A DNA stretch of 64,000 nucleotides from Lutjanus erythropterus. Its lineage: Eukaryota; Chordata; Actinopteri; Lutjaniformes; Lutjanidae. Position 1 is the first letter of the stretch. Each line of letters starts with the position of its first letter. This document shows, one piece after another, positions 50,577 through 61,757 of this stretch. The notes below the pieces were generated by a model. The model made no database searches. It was not told where the DNA came from and worked only from the letters and a program-made list of their open reading frames with translations. The stretch is taken from assembly GCA_020091685.1 (NCBI GenBank), contig CM034606.1:18678695-18742694 (forward strand), given 5' to 3'. The translations under genes were made by a program, and so were the position numbers.

Positions 50577-51360
50577 GACTAGATCTAGGATGCCCAACTT
50601 CTTTTCAGTGAAGGGGCAAAACTTAATTTGGATGGAGGCCCGAGGGCCAAAAATAAATGTTGATGTCATGTCAAGTTACATTAAATCAAAGTGTATTATA
50701 TTTCATAGAAAATGTAAATTCTAAATCTAAAATAATGTCTCAAAATAATTAAATCACTACTCTTTACTCTGCTTAACAGTAACTGTATTCATTTGCAGAG
50801 AAGATTGTTAAAAATAACATCCATATGCTTCTTTTTGGGAGCATAAATTTAAAAGGAAAGACACTTTTCTGAGAGAGTGCATGCAATTCAAGGTGCTTTT
50901 AATAAAGTTAAACGGCTATTTTGTCCACCTTTGTGATCAAGGGTGGAAACTTGACTTTAGCTTGGCAAAAATATATAATTTAAGTATCATAAGGACAACG
51001 CTGAATAACAAATCAATATTGGATATTAAGTTTATATTGAGCAGCGTTTTATGCAAAATGCCTCCATGTTACAGCCCTTATATTACAGGCCTTTCAAAGT
51101 CATTAATCATGTTGCGTTAATAGAATTTAAAAGGGAAACTTACCAGCACTGTGCTGTACATTGCAGTAAAATTCAGATAATGTACTTTTTAACTACACAA
51201 AAAATTACATTTTGTATCCATTATGGTAAGAATTCCACAGCACTCACAAAATGAGGAGAATAAAAGCACGAGCTTGTTAAATTCCATGGTGGGTCAAAAC
51301 AGAGGCAGCGTGGGCCAAATGTAGCCCGTGGGCCCCAAATTGGGTGGCTCTGGACTAGAT
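50577..51360. mobile_element. hAT-type MITE with 8-bp target duplication in dlg5 3' UTR
   Basis: The element 50585-51352 (768 bp) starts CTAGGATGCCCAACTT and ends AATTGGGTGGCTCTG. The reversed right end shares the CCCAA core. Both sides carry GACTAGAT (50577-50584 and 51353-51360), an 8-bp duplication. Sub-terminal GGGCCAAA and GTGGGCCAAATGTAGCCCG are hAT-like. No transposase remains. Confidence 0.85.
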
Positions 51361-52406
51361 GATTTCAGGGGCCTGTTTGAGACCAGTATCGTGTAGAGCG
51401 CATGACAATGGTGAGGTTTTGAGGGCGGGCCGAAGAGGCGGCCAACGGGTTAACTCCTCAGAATGCACTCCAGGGCTAGACAGACCACTGTGTAACTATC
51501 ATTCTATCTCTTTAACATATATTTAACAACAATATAGAGTATAACATATACAGTATGCAGATACATCAGAAAAAAAACAAATATATATAAATATATATTA
51601 CATGTATTTTCACTAGGTCATATGCCTAGGAACGTCTGGCGGTCAAGTCATGTCTTAGCAGGTATTAGCATGTTTTTTTTAAGAGTTTATTTTTGTTTTT
51701 CGTGGTTGGTTGTCAGTCACTTATCGATGTACTCATTAAAAGAGACACTATGAAGCAAAATTTGCAGGGTAATATCTTAAAGGATTTTCCTCTGATCTGT
51801 TTAAATGTTAGTGACTTTTCATTGTTATTTAATTGTATTTTTTATTCAGGAGGCAAAAAATATTGACAAAAATATTCTGCCCTTCCTCGAAAAAACCATA
51901 TCCTGTATCTTATTGTGCCAAAATCCACTGCGGCAACTTTATCCTTTTTATTTCTGTTTTGCACTTGTTTACCTGTTAACCTTAAACACGTTAACTGTTC
52001 CTAGGTTTCCAGTAGACTACGAATAGGTACTATAATTTCTACTGTAACTAATTCACGTTTTTATCTCTCACATCAGTTCCTTACATTTCATTAATGGCCT
52101 TTTAATTCTTAATTAGAACAAAAAAGGATCACTTCTTATTTGAATTATTAAAAAGGGATCTATTCTTGCACAGTTTTTCAAAGGAAAATTGGTCCACAAG
52201 TTTGACTATTGGGCTAAAAGAGTAAGCAGAAGCAAACTGTAATGTTACTATTTTTCTGAGTAGATAGCAGATTATGTTAGAGAGAAGGAGCGCGGGATAC
52301 AACGTGAAATGGTTGTATTTTTAGAAAGGGTCTAGATGCCAGGTACTGATTGAACTTTTCTTTTATTAAAAAGAATGTGATTTGTATGTTGAGACATTAA
52401 CATGAG

Positions 52407-52412
52407 AATAAA
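52407..52412 (+). terminator. dlg5: probable distal poly(A) signal of dlg5
   Basis: AATAAA, preceded by TGTATG at about 52383 and followed 25-55 bp later by a GT/T-rich stretch (CCTTGGTTTGAGTTTTTGG). This is the usual layout of a cleavage site. It is the last good signal before transposon sequence begins. Confidence 0.6.
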
Positions 52413-52464
52413 ATTCATTTTCTGTATCACAGCATGGCCTTGGTTTGAGTTTTTGGTCGTCTTT

Positions 52465-53678
52465 GGATCTTCTACGAATAGATGAGATATTTAATGTTGA
52501 AACTGATTAACTGAAAACTCATACTAATTTTGATGCCTGCAACATCTTCCAAAAAAGCTGTTTACAGTTGTGTTACATCACCTTTTCTTTTAACAACGCT
52601 CAGTAAACTTTGGGAAATGAGGACACTAATTGTTGAAGTTTTTAAAGTCAAATTCTTTCCTGTTCTTGTTTGATATACGCCTTCACGGGCTAAACAGTCT
52701 GAGGTCTCAGTTGTGGTATTGTGCACTTCATTACATCACACATGTTCAGTGAGAGACAGGTCTCGACTGCAGGCAAGCCAGTCTGGTACAAGAACTCTTT
52801 TACTATGAAGCCTTGCTGCCCTAAAATGTGCAGAATGTGTCTTGGCATTGTTTTGCGGAAATAAGCAGGGACGTCCCTGTAAAAGACGTCTAGATGGCAA
52901 CACATGTTGCTCCAGATGCTGTATGTACCTTTCAGCATTAATGGGACCTTTACAGATGTGACAGTTCATTCAAGATGCCATGGGCACCAACATATACCAT
53001 TACAGATGCTGGCTTTTGAACTTTGCACTGTCACAATCTGGATAGTTGTCCTCCTGTTTAGCCCAGAGGTCACGGTGTCCATGATTTCTAAGCGCTCCTG
53101 AGCCCATGTAGTCATTTCTTTTATAGAATGTCAGTTTTTAATGCGGTGCTGCCTGAGGGATCAAAGGTCACGGACATTCAATGTTGGTTTTCAGCCATGC
53201 CCCTTATGTGCAGAGATTTCTCTGAATCTTTTCATGATATGAGGGTTTGTAGATGGTGAAATCCCTAATTTCCCTGCACTTGTGTGCTGAGAAATGTTCT
53301 TTTTTTTTTTTTTTTTTTAACAAGTGATGAACCTCACCCCGTCCTTGCTTGTGAATGACTGAGCCTTTGGAGAATCAGTAATGCTATTGTTACCTGTTAC
53401 CAAGTAATCTGTTTACATGTGAAAATGTTCCAAACAGGTGCTTTTTGAGCATTTCACACTCTCCCAGTCTTTTGTCGCCCCTGTCTTAAATTTTTTGGAA
53501 TTATCCTGCAGGCATCAAATTCTAGATGAGTGTATATCTAGTTAATCAGTTGGAACATTAAATATCTTGTCTTTGTACTGATATTGAATATAAGCCAAAA
53601 TTAATTTGTAAATCATTGCATTCTGTTATTATTTACATTTTACACAACATCCCAAATATTTAGGAAATTGGGTTGTAA
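52465..53678 (-). pseudogene. Tc1-like transposon relic with broken transposase
   Basis: On the minus strand 52969-52740 reads CHICKGPINAERYIQHLEQH, then GRPCLFPQNNAKTHSAHF and LVPDWLACSRDLS. These correspond to the end of a Tc1 transposase, around its second catalytic Asp (Q-D/N-NAKPHSA) and the WPACSPDLSP motif; here that Asp is Asn. Further right the DNA-binding half is still visible at nucleotide level. The two parts are joined by a deletion near 53095 that removes the middle. The right end is TGGGTTGTA at 53670-53678. Stops and frameshifts make it inactive. Confidence 0.8.
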
Positions 53679-55150
53679 TGCTTGAATTCATATCCTGTTT
53701 GGCAACCACTTTGTCAAGGACTGTTTAGGCAATGCCTGAGAAAAAAAAAGTCAAAATAGTGATATAAGATGATTCTCTTTGTCCTTTTTTTATTTAGGTT
53801 TTAAAGACGAGGATGAAAGCGAAACTGAAAGCAAATTTTCTTTCAGTGTCTCACAGAAACGTGACGGCGTCCTTCAGAGACGTATGAGGATGAAAGTGAA
53901 TCCATTTTGTTGAAAGCAGCAGCAAATGAAAAAGCGGCAGATGAAATGGCCATCAATTTCTGAGTTGAGATAAGGTAGTGTGACAATATCTGCCTGGATC
54001 TCAGAGCAGGCGATAAAGACGTGGCCTTGCTTCAGCATTAAGGAGGCAGCTCCACTGTCGGGTTTATATACACTTAAAAGATGCCGTGGCTCTATCTGTT
54101 GTTCAGCAGCACACCAGTTATACATCACGTTTGATGCTGACAGGTCAATATGTGTCGTCCTCACACTAGATCACAGAGACCAACATGCCCCAAATGCTTA
54201 TTTCTAATAAAAAAACCAAAACCAAAAACATTTCTTCATTATCAGGCATAGTGTATGCATGAGTCACTTAAATAACTTAATTTATCCTGTAGACTGGCAT
54301 ATTTTGCCAATAAATCCACATAACATTTACACACTGGAACTTTAATTCCTGCTGGAGAAGTTAGATCAAAGTAAATAAAATTTTCTTAAAATAATGTACA
54401 GTGTGGCTGATGCAGAGTGAATCATTGTCTCTGATTGATTATTCCTTTTCAGAACATACATGTAATTAGTGATGTGATCACCTGAGAGTTACCATCAAAT
54501 GTTAAAGTCTCTTTCTATTTTTCGCACTCAGTGAATAACTTATTACTCCTCAGCTGGAACTCTTAAAACTTTGATAAATATGGACCCGGGGTTAGGAATA
54601 TATAGTCCAGGAAAAACTATATATTCCATATTTCTTTCTATATTTCTGCGGCACTCTATGAGAGTTGTTTTCCATGCGACTGGACAGCCTGTAGCCACAC
54701 CAGATCTTGCTGGTTGATTGGACGCCTCGAGCTTGTGGTTGTTTCCTCTGAGCTGTGCAGCCTGGGTCACATGGTCCTCTGGCCAATGATGTCACAGTGG
54801 ATGACTCCCCTCCAGCTGCCTGTCAGGTTCACTGGGGCAAGAGAGCACCCAGTGTCTTCAAAACATCCACCATGTCTAATGCCTCAAACTGCCTGCAACT
54901 CCATACACTGACTCTGCCTTTTAGTTGTACACTGGTGAGAACATTCACTGTTTGGAAAAGCCACCGTCGTGTTACTTAATGCTCTGCAGAGAATGTTGCT
55001 CAAGGTTACTAACAACTTCACACTACATCTGATATATGTGAAGGTGTAGGTGCATACTGTTTGCTATGTTGTGCCAGAATTCTTTAATGTCCTCCAAGTC
55101 CCCTCTTGCCTGTTTTAGAAAGGGGTAGGGTCTCCAGCGCTCCTGCTGGG
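53679..55150. other. intergenic sequence, no gene found
   Basis: No exon-like or repeat structure is clear. 53805-54160 is moderately GC-rich without a conserved reading frame. Confidence 0.7.
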
Positions 55151-55460
55151 GTGTCTGTTTCAAGACAGCTGCTGACAGCTCAACTGAACTTGAGAAGTCT
55201 TAAGTCTGACAGCGAAGGATCTTTGTAGTCCATGTTGGCGAGCAATGGCCTTCCCCGATCTCTCCGCATGATGGGATGAATCGGTCCGGGGCGTCTGCTT
55301 CTGCCGGTTCTCTAGCATGTTAACTTTCGAAACGTCCTGCGGGGTTACCACCTGACTGCTCTCATGTTAGTCTCTTCATCTGACAGCGCTGAGACCTACG
55401 GATCAAATCCCGCTGGCCCTCAGGAAGATTCACCCAACAGCTGGGATGATCAATTCCAGT
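55150..55460. other. unassigned CpG-bearing stretch
   Basis: Higher GC and CpG content than its flanks, including GATCTCTCCGCATGATGGG and ATCGGTCCGGGGCGTC. A minus-strand frame (55351-55160) is open for 63 codons but matches nothing I recognise. It could be a gene fragment, an unknown repeat or a regulatory island. Confidence 0.4.
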
Positions 55461-55642
55461 CCCTTCTGCTATGAGCACCAGCAAGATTTACTATGACACT
55501 TAATGTATGTAGCATGTGCAGCTGATGCTCTCACTTTCTGTGACCTCTTTAGGGGCTTACTGCTGCTTTGGAATTTGGATCTCAAAAAGTTTTAGCATGT
55601 ACTGCAATAGGAATGATTTCCCATTTGTCAGAGAATACTAAT

Positions 55643-56659
55643 ATACAACATAAATTACAATCAAAAATATAAAATATAAAATGCAATACTTTTGTTTTTG
55701 TTCTATTTTTCTTCTTTGCACACAGAAGGCTTATTTGGCTCAAATTTTGTTCAAAAATGTATTCAAATCAATGTTAGTGAGCACTTCTCTTTTCCACCCA
55801 ACAGGTTTGGTATATAGGGTTGCTGATTAAACAACAGGATTATATTGCTAAGGTGTGTCTTGGACCTAGGAAACTAAAAAAAGGAGGGGACATTACATTA
55901 AATATTCCTACTTTGCTCGGTGCCAGTTCTATTGAAGACTACGGGAGATACATGGAGAAACACGCTAATACCCAACATATATACACTGTAAGACCTTTGA
56001 TGAGGAAATGCCCTGAAAAAAAAGACACTTCAGAGAATAGCATACTAACTGATTTTACTGATTGATTTTTCCAAATGTGTGTATTATTTAATCATCCCAA
56101 TAACCTTTGATAGAACTGACATCAAAGTCTGGAGCATAGAATATCTAAAAAGGTTTATCATAGAAAAAGATTTTTCACCCCCAGGAGGGCAAAGTCGTCA
56201 CCCTGCTCTGCCTCTGATTGGCTTACTTGATATTCTCAACCTAACCCTTACCAGTCACCCCTCATGCGTAAATCTAATTAACCCAACCAATGAGGGCAAT
56301 GAGCACTAGCCAAACAGAGGCAGAGTAAGTTGGGTCATGACTTTGACATCTCTATCCCTTTGAGAGACAGTAATAGTTCAGTACCTAATAAATGTTAGCA
56401 TGGCCTTTTACTGTGTCCAGTCCAAGTCACACTTTTACATAAATCACGCTGTTTAATCAGCATCTCTATATGCCAAACCTGTCAGGTGGATGTATTGTCT
56501 TGGCAAAGGCGAAGTGCTCACTAAACTGGGCTTTAAGAAATTTGTGAACAAAATATGAGAGCATATAAACCTTTTGTGTGTATAGGAAAAGTCTTTTACT
56601 TCAACTCAATAAAAATGGGAGCAAAAACACAAGTATTACGTTGATATTTGTGTGTTGTA
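55643..56659. mobile_element. Tc1-like element relic with long inverted repeats and foreign core
   Basis: The left arm has AATGCAATACTTTTGTTTTT, GTGAGCACTTCTC and TTGCTGATTAAACAACAGGA. The right arm mirrors it with TTTAATCAGCATCTC, GGCGAAGTGCTCAC and AAATGGGAGCAAAAACACAA. This is the family of the short element at 27919-28085. The core 55880-56390 is not transposase; part of it (CTCTGCCTCTGATTGGCTTA ... AAACAGAGGCAGAGTAAG) is a separate inverted-repeat element. Confidence 0.65.
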
Positions 56660-58085
56660 ATTTCTTGTGACTCTACAACATGAATGATTCTTATTGCTCT
56701 CAACTGAAAGCCTCCAGTATCACTTGTTTCCTCCAAATAGCATCACTTATTTCATAAAAATGAGCATTAATAAAACATTTATGAGGAATTGCAAATCTTG
56801 GCTTCCCTGACCAGTATCACTTTGGTTCTAGCAAGAATTTTCTTTCCTTTTTTTTTTTTTTTTAAATTAAAATGTAGTAATATTTGGGGGGAAAGGCAGT
56901 GGATCCTCCCATCATTTGCCTTTAATGTGACAATTCACCATTTTACCAGCAGGAGGACAATTTCAGCTCAGGGCCCATCATAACAGTCTGATCAGCAAGA
57001 GCCTGAACACTTGCTGGTCAGACGCTGTTCAGTGGGACCACAGAGCATAAATCAAGCTTCATAAGGCACATAGCAACAGAGCTCTTATTTTGATTTTGCT
57101 GTTTAGCTGCAGGGTCATTCTCAAGCAAACTCAACGTCAATGAAGTGGAGCAAAAAAAACAGAGAGAATATTTCAAAAAATTTGGTGCCTGTGAGTTTGT
57201 TCTTGCTCTGTGACTCATATTCAATATAGCAACCAGTGGTGGATAGCGGTGTTGGCCTGCACCGCCTCTATTTTATGTGAAGTCAAAATGCTTGCATAGA
57301 CATTCATAACTCTTGAGTGCTATAATTTACAGATCGCCTTGTCTGCAGTGTTTTACAGCTCGCCCCCCCTCCCAGGTTAAAAGATTCTGTTACAGCAGCT
57401 ATTTCTGTAGAAGCACTAATATTTCCCAGACAATAAATTACCATCATAGAACATATATCACACATGTTCCTCACACCCTGCTGAAGCATGTTTACATTTC
57501 AGATGATCTGTGCTCCAGATCAAGTGTCATAATTGCACACTTCATGGGATAATGGGCTCAGATATTTGTTAATTACGTCGCCTATACTTTAAATCACACT
57601 CGGTGCAGAAGAGATAGGCACATTTGGAGTATTCAGAAGGACTTCGGGGACAGAATTGCAAACAACCTCCAGGAAGTCTGGAGCCTTGTGACACAGGTGG
57701 CTGTGTGCACCTGCCTAGTCTGGTGCTCAGGGGTCAGTGGTTATTCAGGGCCCCTGGCCAGCTGTTTGCCCATATCCTTTGGTCTGGCTGGCTGCTTGAG
57801 GGGGCATCCATAAAGTACTGCTACTCATGCCTCACCGTCATCACCAATCCACACCTGTTTTTGACCTAATATGTGAGCTAAAAGTGTAAGCGTATTACAG
57901 TAATTGACCGAGAAGGACATTCATAACATTCCCTCTGTGTGTGTTTGTGTGTGTGTGTGTGTGTGCGTGTGCGCATGCATGTGCGTATGTGTGTTCATTT
58001 CTCCAAAATGAAAACAGGGACACCCATCATGCATGGATGAAAAGCCACAGACAGTCAGTAATTGAAAAGGAGGGAGCACTATCCT
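56660..58085. other. intergenic sequence
   Basis: No gene seen. Contains a T-run at about 56848-56863 and a GT-rich microsatellite at 57935-57993. The rest is unassigned. Confidence 0.75.
57935..57993 (+). repeat. (GT)n microsatellite with interruptions
   Basis: GT units interrupted by TT, GC and GCATGC; about 59 bp. Confidence 0.85.
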
Positions 58086-58447
58086 TAATGAAAATTCAGT
58101 AGGGGAGGTCGGGGAGTGTTGTACCTCGGGGTTGGTTATAACACTGTCAGTTTGTCCAATCAAGAAGAGTGCTGCGACTGTGTCATCAATATCATACGCT
58201 CCCATTTCCTCTTTAAGCTCGCAGGGGAATTGGTATGTCTCTGTGAGCAACATTGTAGATTTTCTGACCAATAGACTGATTTTCAGGTGGGAAAGTAAAT
58301 TTTTTTATCTCAATTATTTTTTTGCCTAATGTCCATGGTTTGACTTACAAAACCTAAAGTAGTAGTTTCTCTTGTTTAATTTGATTCTCTGCATTTATGC
58401 CACCTTCTACAGTCAAAACACACATACATAAAGTGAACCTCTCTCAC

Positions 58448-58812
58448 TTTAAAGCTACTACAAGGAACTTTCATATTGTGTTGATTTTGGAGGGCCCTGT
58501 GAACAAAAGTGGTCCTCCACTATTACCACAAAATATAACGTCAAAAATAAAATTATCCAAAAAAATTCTCCCCCTTTCTCCTTTTAACTGGCTGACATAC
58601 TACTCACTATAACTTTGCCTGGGAAAATGTAAACACAGGTTCATTTCTACTGATTTCACAAAGAATCCAGTGGCACGCATCAAGCATGACTATACAGACG
58701 TAAAAAATCTTTTCGTGGATAGTACTGTTTGTTTATGTAGGTCGTTTAGAGGCATCTGTATAAAATTTATACTGTTTCATAACCAGTGACAAACTCCTTG
58801 TAGTAGCTTTAA
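58448..58812 (+). mobile_element. three-copy MITE family, copy B
   Basis: Starts TTTAAAGCTACTACAAGGAA and ends CCTTGTAGTAGCTTTAAA, near-perfect inverted repeats. Inside are GAGGGCCCTGTGAACAAAAG and ACAGGTTCATTTCTACTGAT. The best preserved copy. It sits between two GGGGTTGGTTATAACA / GGGGTAGGTTGTAACATG words at 58128 and 58958 that may belong to an older element it interrupted. Confidence 0.85.
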
Positions 58813-59071
58813 ATTGTTCACTTTATTCAAAACTGTTTATTTATTTAATTAATTTATTCAGTTAAAGTATTTAATAAATTGGATAGTGGGAATCTTAAAT
58901 GACCTCTCACTGTTACATCTCTCCCCAGCTTGTTTTACAGCTCACCCCTGTAGTGGGGTAGGTTGTAACATGGGGAAGTCTTTGTATTTGACATTACCTC
59001 ACATAATGTGTCACTGTGTAGTTGACTTCCGAGCGGGTTTTATTTATAGTGGACAAATATGAATGCCATGT

Positions 59072-59902
59072 AGAGCCTGACCAGTATATCGGTCTACCGA
59101 AATTATTGGCCCGATATCGACCTATAACAGCCATATCAGTCAATATCTGTATCAACATACAATACATGTTGTCTGATATGCACCTATGTGAAAATGTTTT
59201 TTTAACAGAACATAATCCAAATTATTATATTTGTTATTTATGTATATTCGACCCTTTAATTTAAATTCAGGTTGACTATACCGGGGGTCAGTGACCTGCA
59301 TCTCAGAAGTTGCATGTGCCTCTTTTGCCCCTCTGCAGTCTCCCTAATAACAGTTATTTCTTTTAATATCTGAATTTTCATTTGTAGTCAATTCTTAGAG
59401 AATTAGAGAGAAATTTTAAGATTTGGGGCTCCATACAGATTTTTTTTTTCATTATTGGCCAGAATGTTTGCTGACCCCTTGCCTATGTGAAAACTTCTTT
59501 TTTTTTTTTTTTTTAACATAACATAGTGCAGATTATTTTGATTTTATAGCCATTATTTTATGTACACTTGATCATTTATTCTTAATTCAGGCTTAATAAT
59601 ATATACATTTATTTAACTCTGTGTTTTTATTTATAGTTTCTTATAATTATTAAAAAAAAATACCAGTGAAACTGTAAAATAAGTATATCTAGTCTATAAG
59701 TGTTAACCACTTTTGAGAGATCATTGCAAAAAATGTGTTTATGTATATATTCTGTATATTATATTTTAGAGCTGTGTATTGGCAAGAATCTGGTGATACG
59801 ATACACAGGTTATGATACAATATATTGTTATATATTGCAGTACTGTAAGAAAGGTGATATTAGCATTGGCCCCAAAAATCCAATCTCAGTCGGGCCCTAG
59901 TA
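59072..59902. mobile_element. MITE of the 'GACCGATATATCGG' family, copy B, with nested insertions
   Basis: Begins AGAGCCTGACCAGTATATCG and ends CATTGGCCCCAAAAATCC with TCAGTCGGGCCCTAG. It contains a hAT-like insert (59283-59480) and near 59770 a fragment of another MITE (TGTATTGGCAAGAATCTGG, GATACGATACACAGG). An internal segment (CCTATGTGAAAA ... AACATAA) occurs on both sides of the hAT-like insert. Confidence 0.65.
59283..59480. mobile_element. hAT-like fragment nested in the MITE at 59072
   Basis: Left end GGGGGTCAGTGACCTGCATC, right end GTTTGCTGACCCCTTG, inverted repeats of hAT type. I could not find an 8-bp flanking duplication. Confidence 0.5.
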
Positions 59903-60179
59903 CCATGTATCAAAGTTTGAGAGATCTAGCACAAACAGACACTAAGTTATTGATGCTCAAACAAACCCTGTTACTAACATCCCCGGTCTCCCCTACAATA
60001 ACATCCCTACAGGGACAGACAGTCAATGATAAGCAACCTCACTTATCCGTCGTTTTATATCCACTGCTATCAATACATAGATTCCAGTGGGGACTCATCA
60101 TTCGTTGTGATTTTTATATAGTCAGCTATAATCCTTAAATTTATCACCGATCGATCGATATGGTCGCTTTTCAGAAAGC

Positions 60180-61085
60180 CTCCTCGTTTTTTGCGACGTG
60201 CGTCACTGGCGCGCATTAGAGACGCAAAGGCGCAATTGTCAGCCTACCTCTTTTATATCCACCCGAGCGGCGGAGAGCGGTCGGCACTTGGACTTTAAAC
60301 GCCGTCGCGGAATCGCTGCCCCTCTGTCCATCTTTATTATTAGCGCTTCGCTCCGCCCTCCTACCTGTAAATCTCCCGGCTCTCCTCTGGAGCGGAGCTG
60401 ACAGGCGCTCTCAGCTGGCCGCTCCGTGCCAGGGCTGCAGGGGATCCGAATGGAGACAGGGACATCCACCCGAGCGCTCGTTCGCCTTCTTTTTACGCAG
60501 AACTGACGAGGAAAAATGCCCGCAAGAATATGTAGTCTTCGGCACTGCGGTGACAGCTAAACCAGAATTAAATCAGACATATCTGTGCATGTGTGTTTTT
60601 CGTTTTTTTCTGGCACGGTCGATTCGAAAGAAAGTGAAATCGATTCTCCGGGATCCCTGAATGGAAGACGGCTGAGAGAGAGGTCGCCTCGCCGAGAACA
60701 GGCTGGAACATTTTTCACCGTGTTCGCTACCATCCGACGTATCATCGGCAGCCTCGACGGGCTGCAAACGACGCCGTCTCTGCCATGGCTTTTGGCGTGA
60801 AGGAGCCAGAAACCCCCTCAGACTGAGAAGCGCCTGTAAGATTCGTCATTATTGCGGATTTAAATGCCTCTCTCCAAGGGCCACCGACCCGCTATTTCGG
60901 TCAGGTTTGCGTGTGCGGTGTCTCACGCTGTCACGAACAAACATTTCATAGGCTGCTAAAAAACACAGACTCCATCAGGGTGGGTGAACATAATCTAACA
61001 GCGAAGAGGGGGATTTTTTTTTTCCAAGCAATATGGCTGGTGAGTGGGGCTGGGGACGCTGGCACAGGCTCTCCAAGGCTCCTAA
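60180..61085 (+). promoter_or_regulatory. kcnma1: kcnma1 promoter/5' leader, CpG-rich
   Basis: CpG density rises sharply from about 60185 and continues to the kcnma1 start. A weak TATA-like TTTATAT lies at 60252. Several upstream ATGs occur, for example ATG 60661 with a four-codon ORF. The transcription start is not determined. An in-frame TAA sits directly before the ATG at 61086. Confidence 0.55.
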
Positions 61086-61376
61086 ATGCTAGCTGAGGCG
61101 GATGGCACCGTTCCCCATGGAAGCGACAGCTCTATGAGGACAAGCAATATCAATAATAATATCAATCCGGACTCTTCAATCTTAATATCCAAGATGGAAG
61201 ACGTTGTCATCCCATTCTCGTCCGAGGTGCCCTGCGACAATAATGGACAGCGCATGTGGTGGGCATTCCTCGCCTCCTCCATGGTGACGTTTTTTGGGGG
61301 TCTCTTCATCATCCTGCTATGGAGGACCCTCAAATATCTGTGGACTGTTTGCTGCCATTGCAACATCAAAAACAAG
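61086..61376 (+). CDS. kcnma1: kcnma1 first coding exon (BK channel alpha subunit, S0), partial gene
   Basis: KCNMA1 encodes the pore-forming subunit of the large-conductance calcium- and voltage-activated potassium channel in the plasma membrane. This exon encodes 97 residues, phase 0 at its end. [20 protein letters not shown] followed by [20 protein letters not shown] is the extracellular tip and S0 helix (about 58-79), nearly identical to mammals. CCHC at 89-92 holds the cysteines palmitoylated in mammals. An in-frame stop immediately precedes ATG 61086; ATG 61134 (MRTSNIN) is an alternative start resembling mammalian MSSNIHAN. The Gly and Ser runs of mammalian N-termini are absent. Donor AACAAG-GTATGG. 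Later exons lie outside the window. Confidence 0.93.
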
Positions 61377-61738
61377 GTATGGCTGCTCCTGTGTACACAA
61401 CACAAACACATACAATAAATACAAAGAAAGAAAATTCCTGTATTTTTCAATGTGACCATGGCCTTCACTGTGCAGATGAATCTTAAGGTTTCCCTCATCA
61501 TCTGCACCATCTGCATCCACTAAACACACACCAAGTGCCAGTTGCAGTGCCTTTGTAATGAATGCATCCCTTGAATATGATTGTTATCATCCCTTGGCTG
61601 TGTTTACCAACTCCCACTCTTGAATGAAGGGGGTGGTGTTGCATGACAGATATGGGTGGGATGAGAGCAGAGCAATTCTTTCATTTTATTTTGCTTCAGC
61701 ATACATCAGCAGGGTGGAAGTGGGCATTTTAGGAGGGC

Positions 61739-61757
61739 ATATATATATATATATATA
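61739..61757. repeat. (AT)n microsatellite
   Basis: About nine AT units. Confidence 0.85.

Larger units (their letters stand above)
49362..52430 (+). other. dlg5: dlg5 3' UTR (inferred extent)
   Basis: About 3 kb between the stop codon and a poly(A) signal at 52407. It contains a GT repeat at 49869-49898, a TTAA-type MITE (50262-50520) and a hAT MITE (50577-51360). AATAAA words at 50462 and 51259 fall inside the two elements. The extent is inference; no transcript data are available. Confidence 0.5.
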
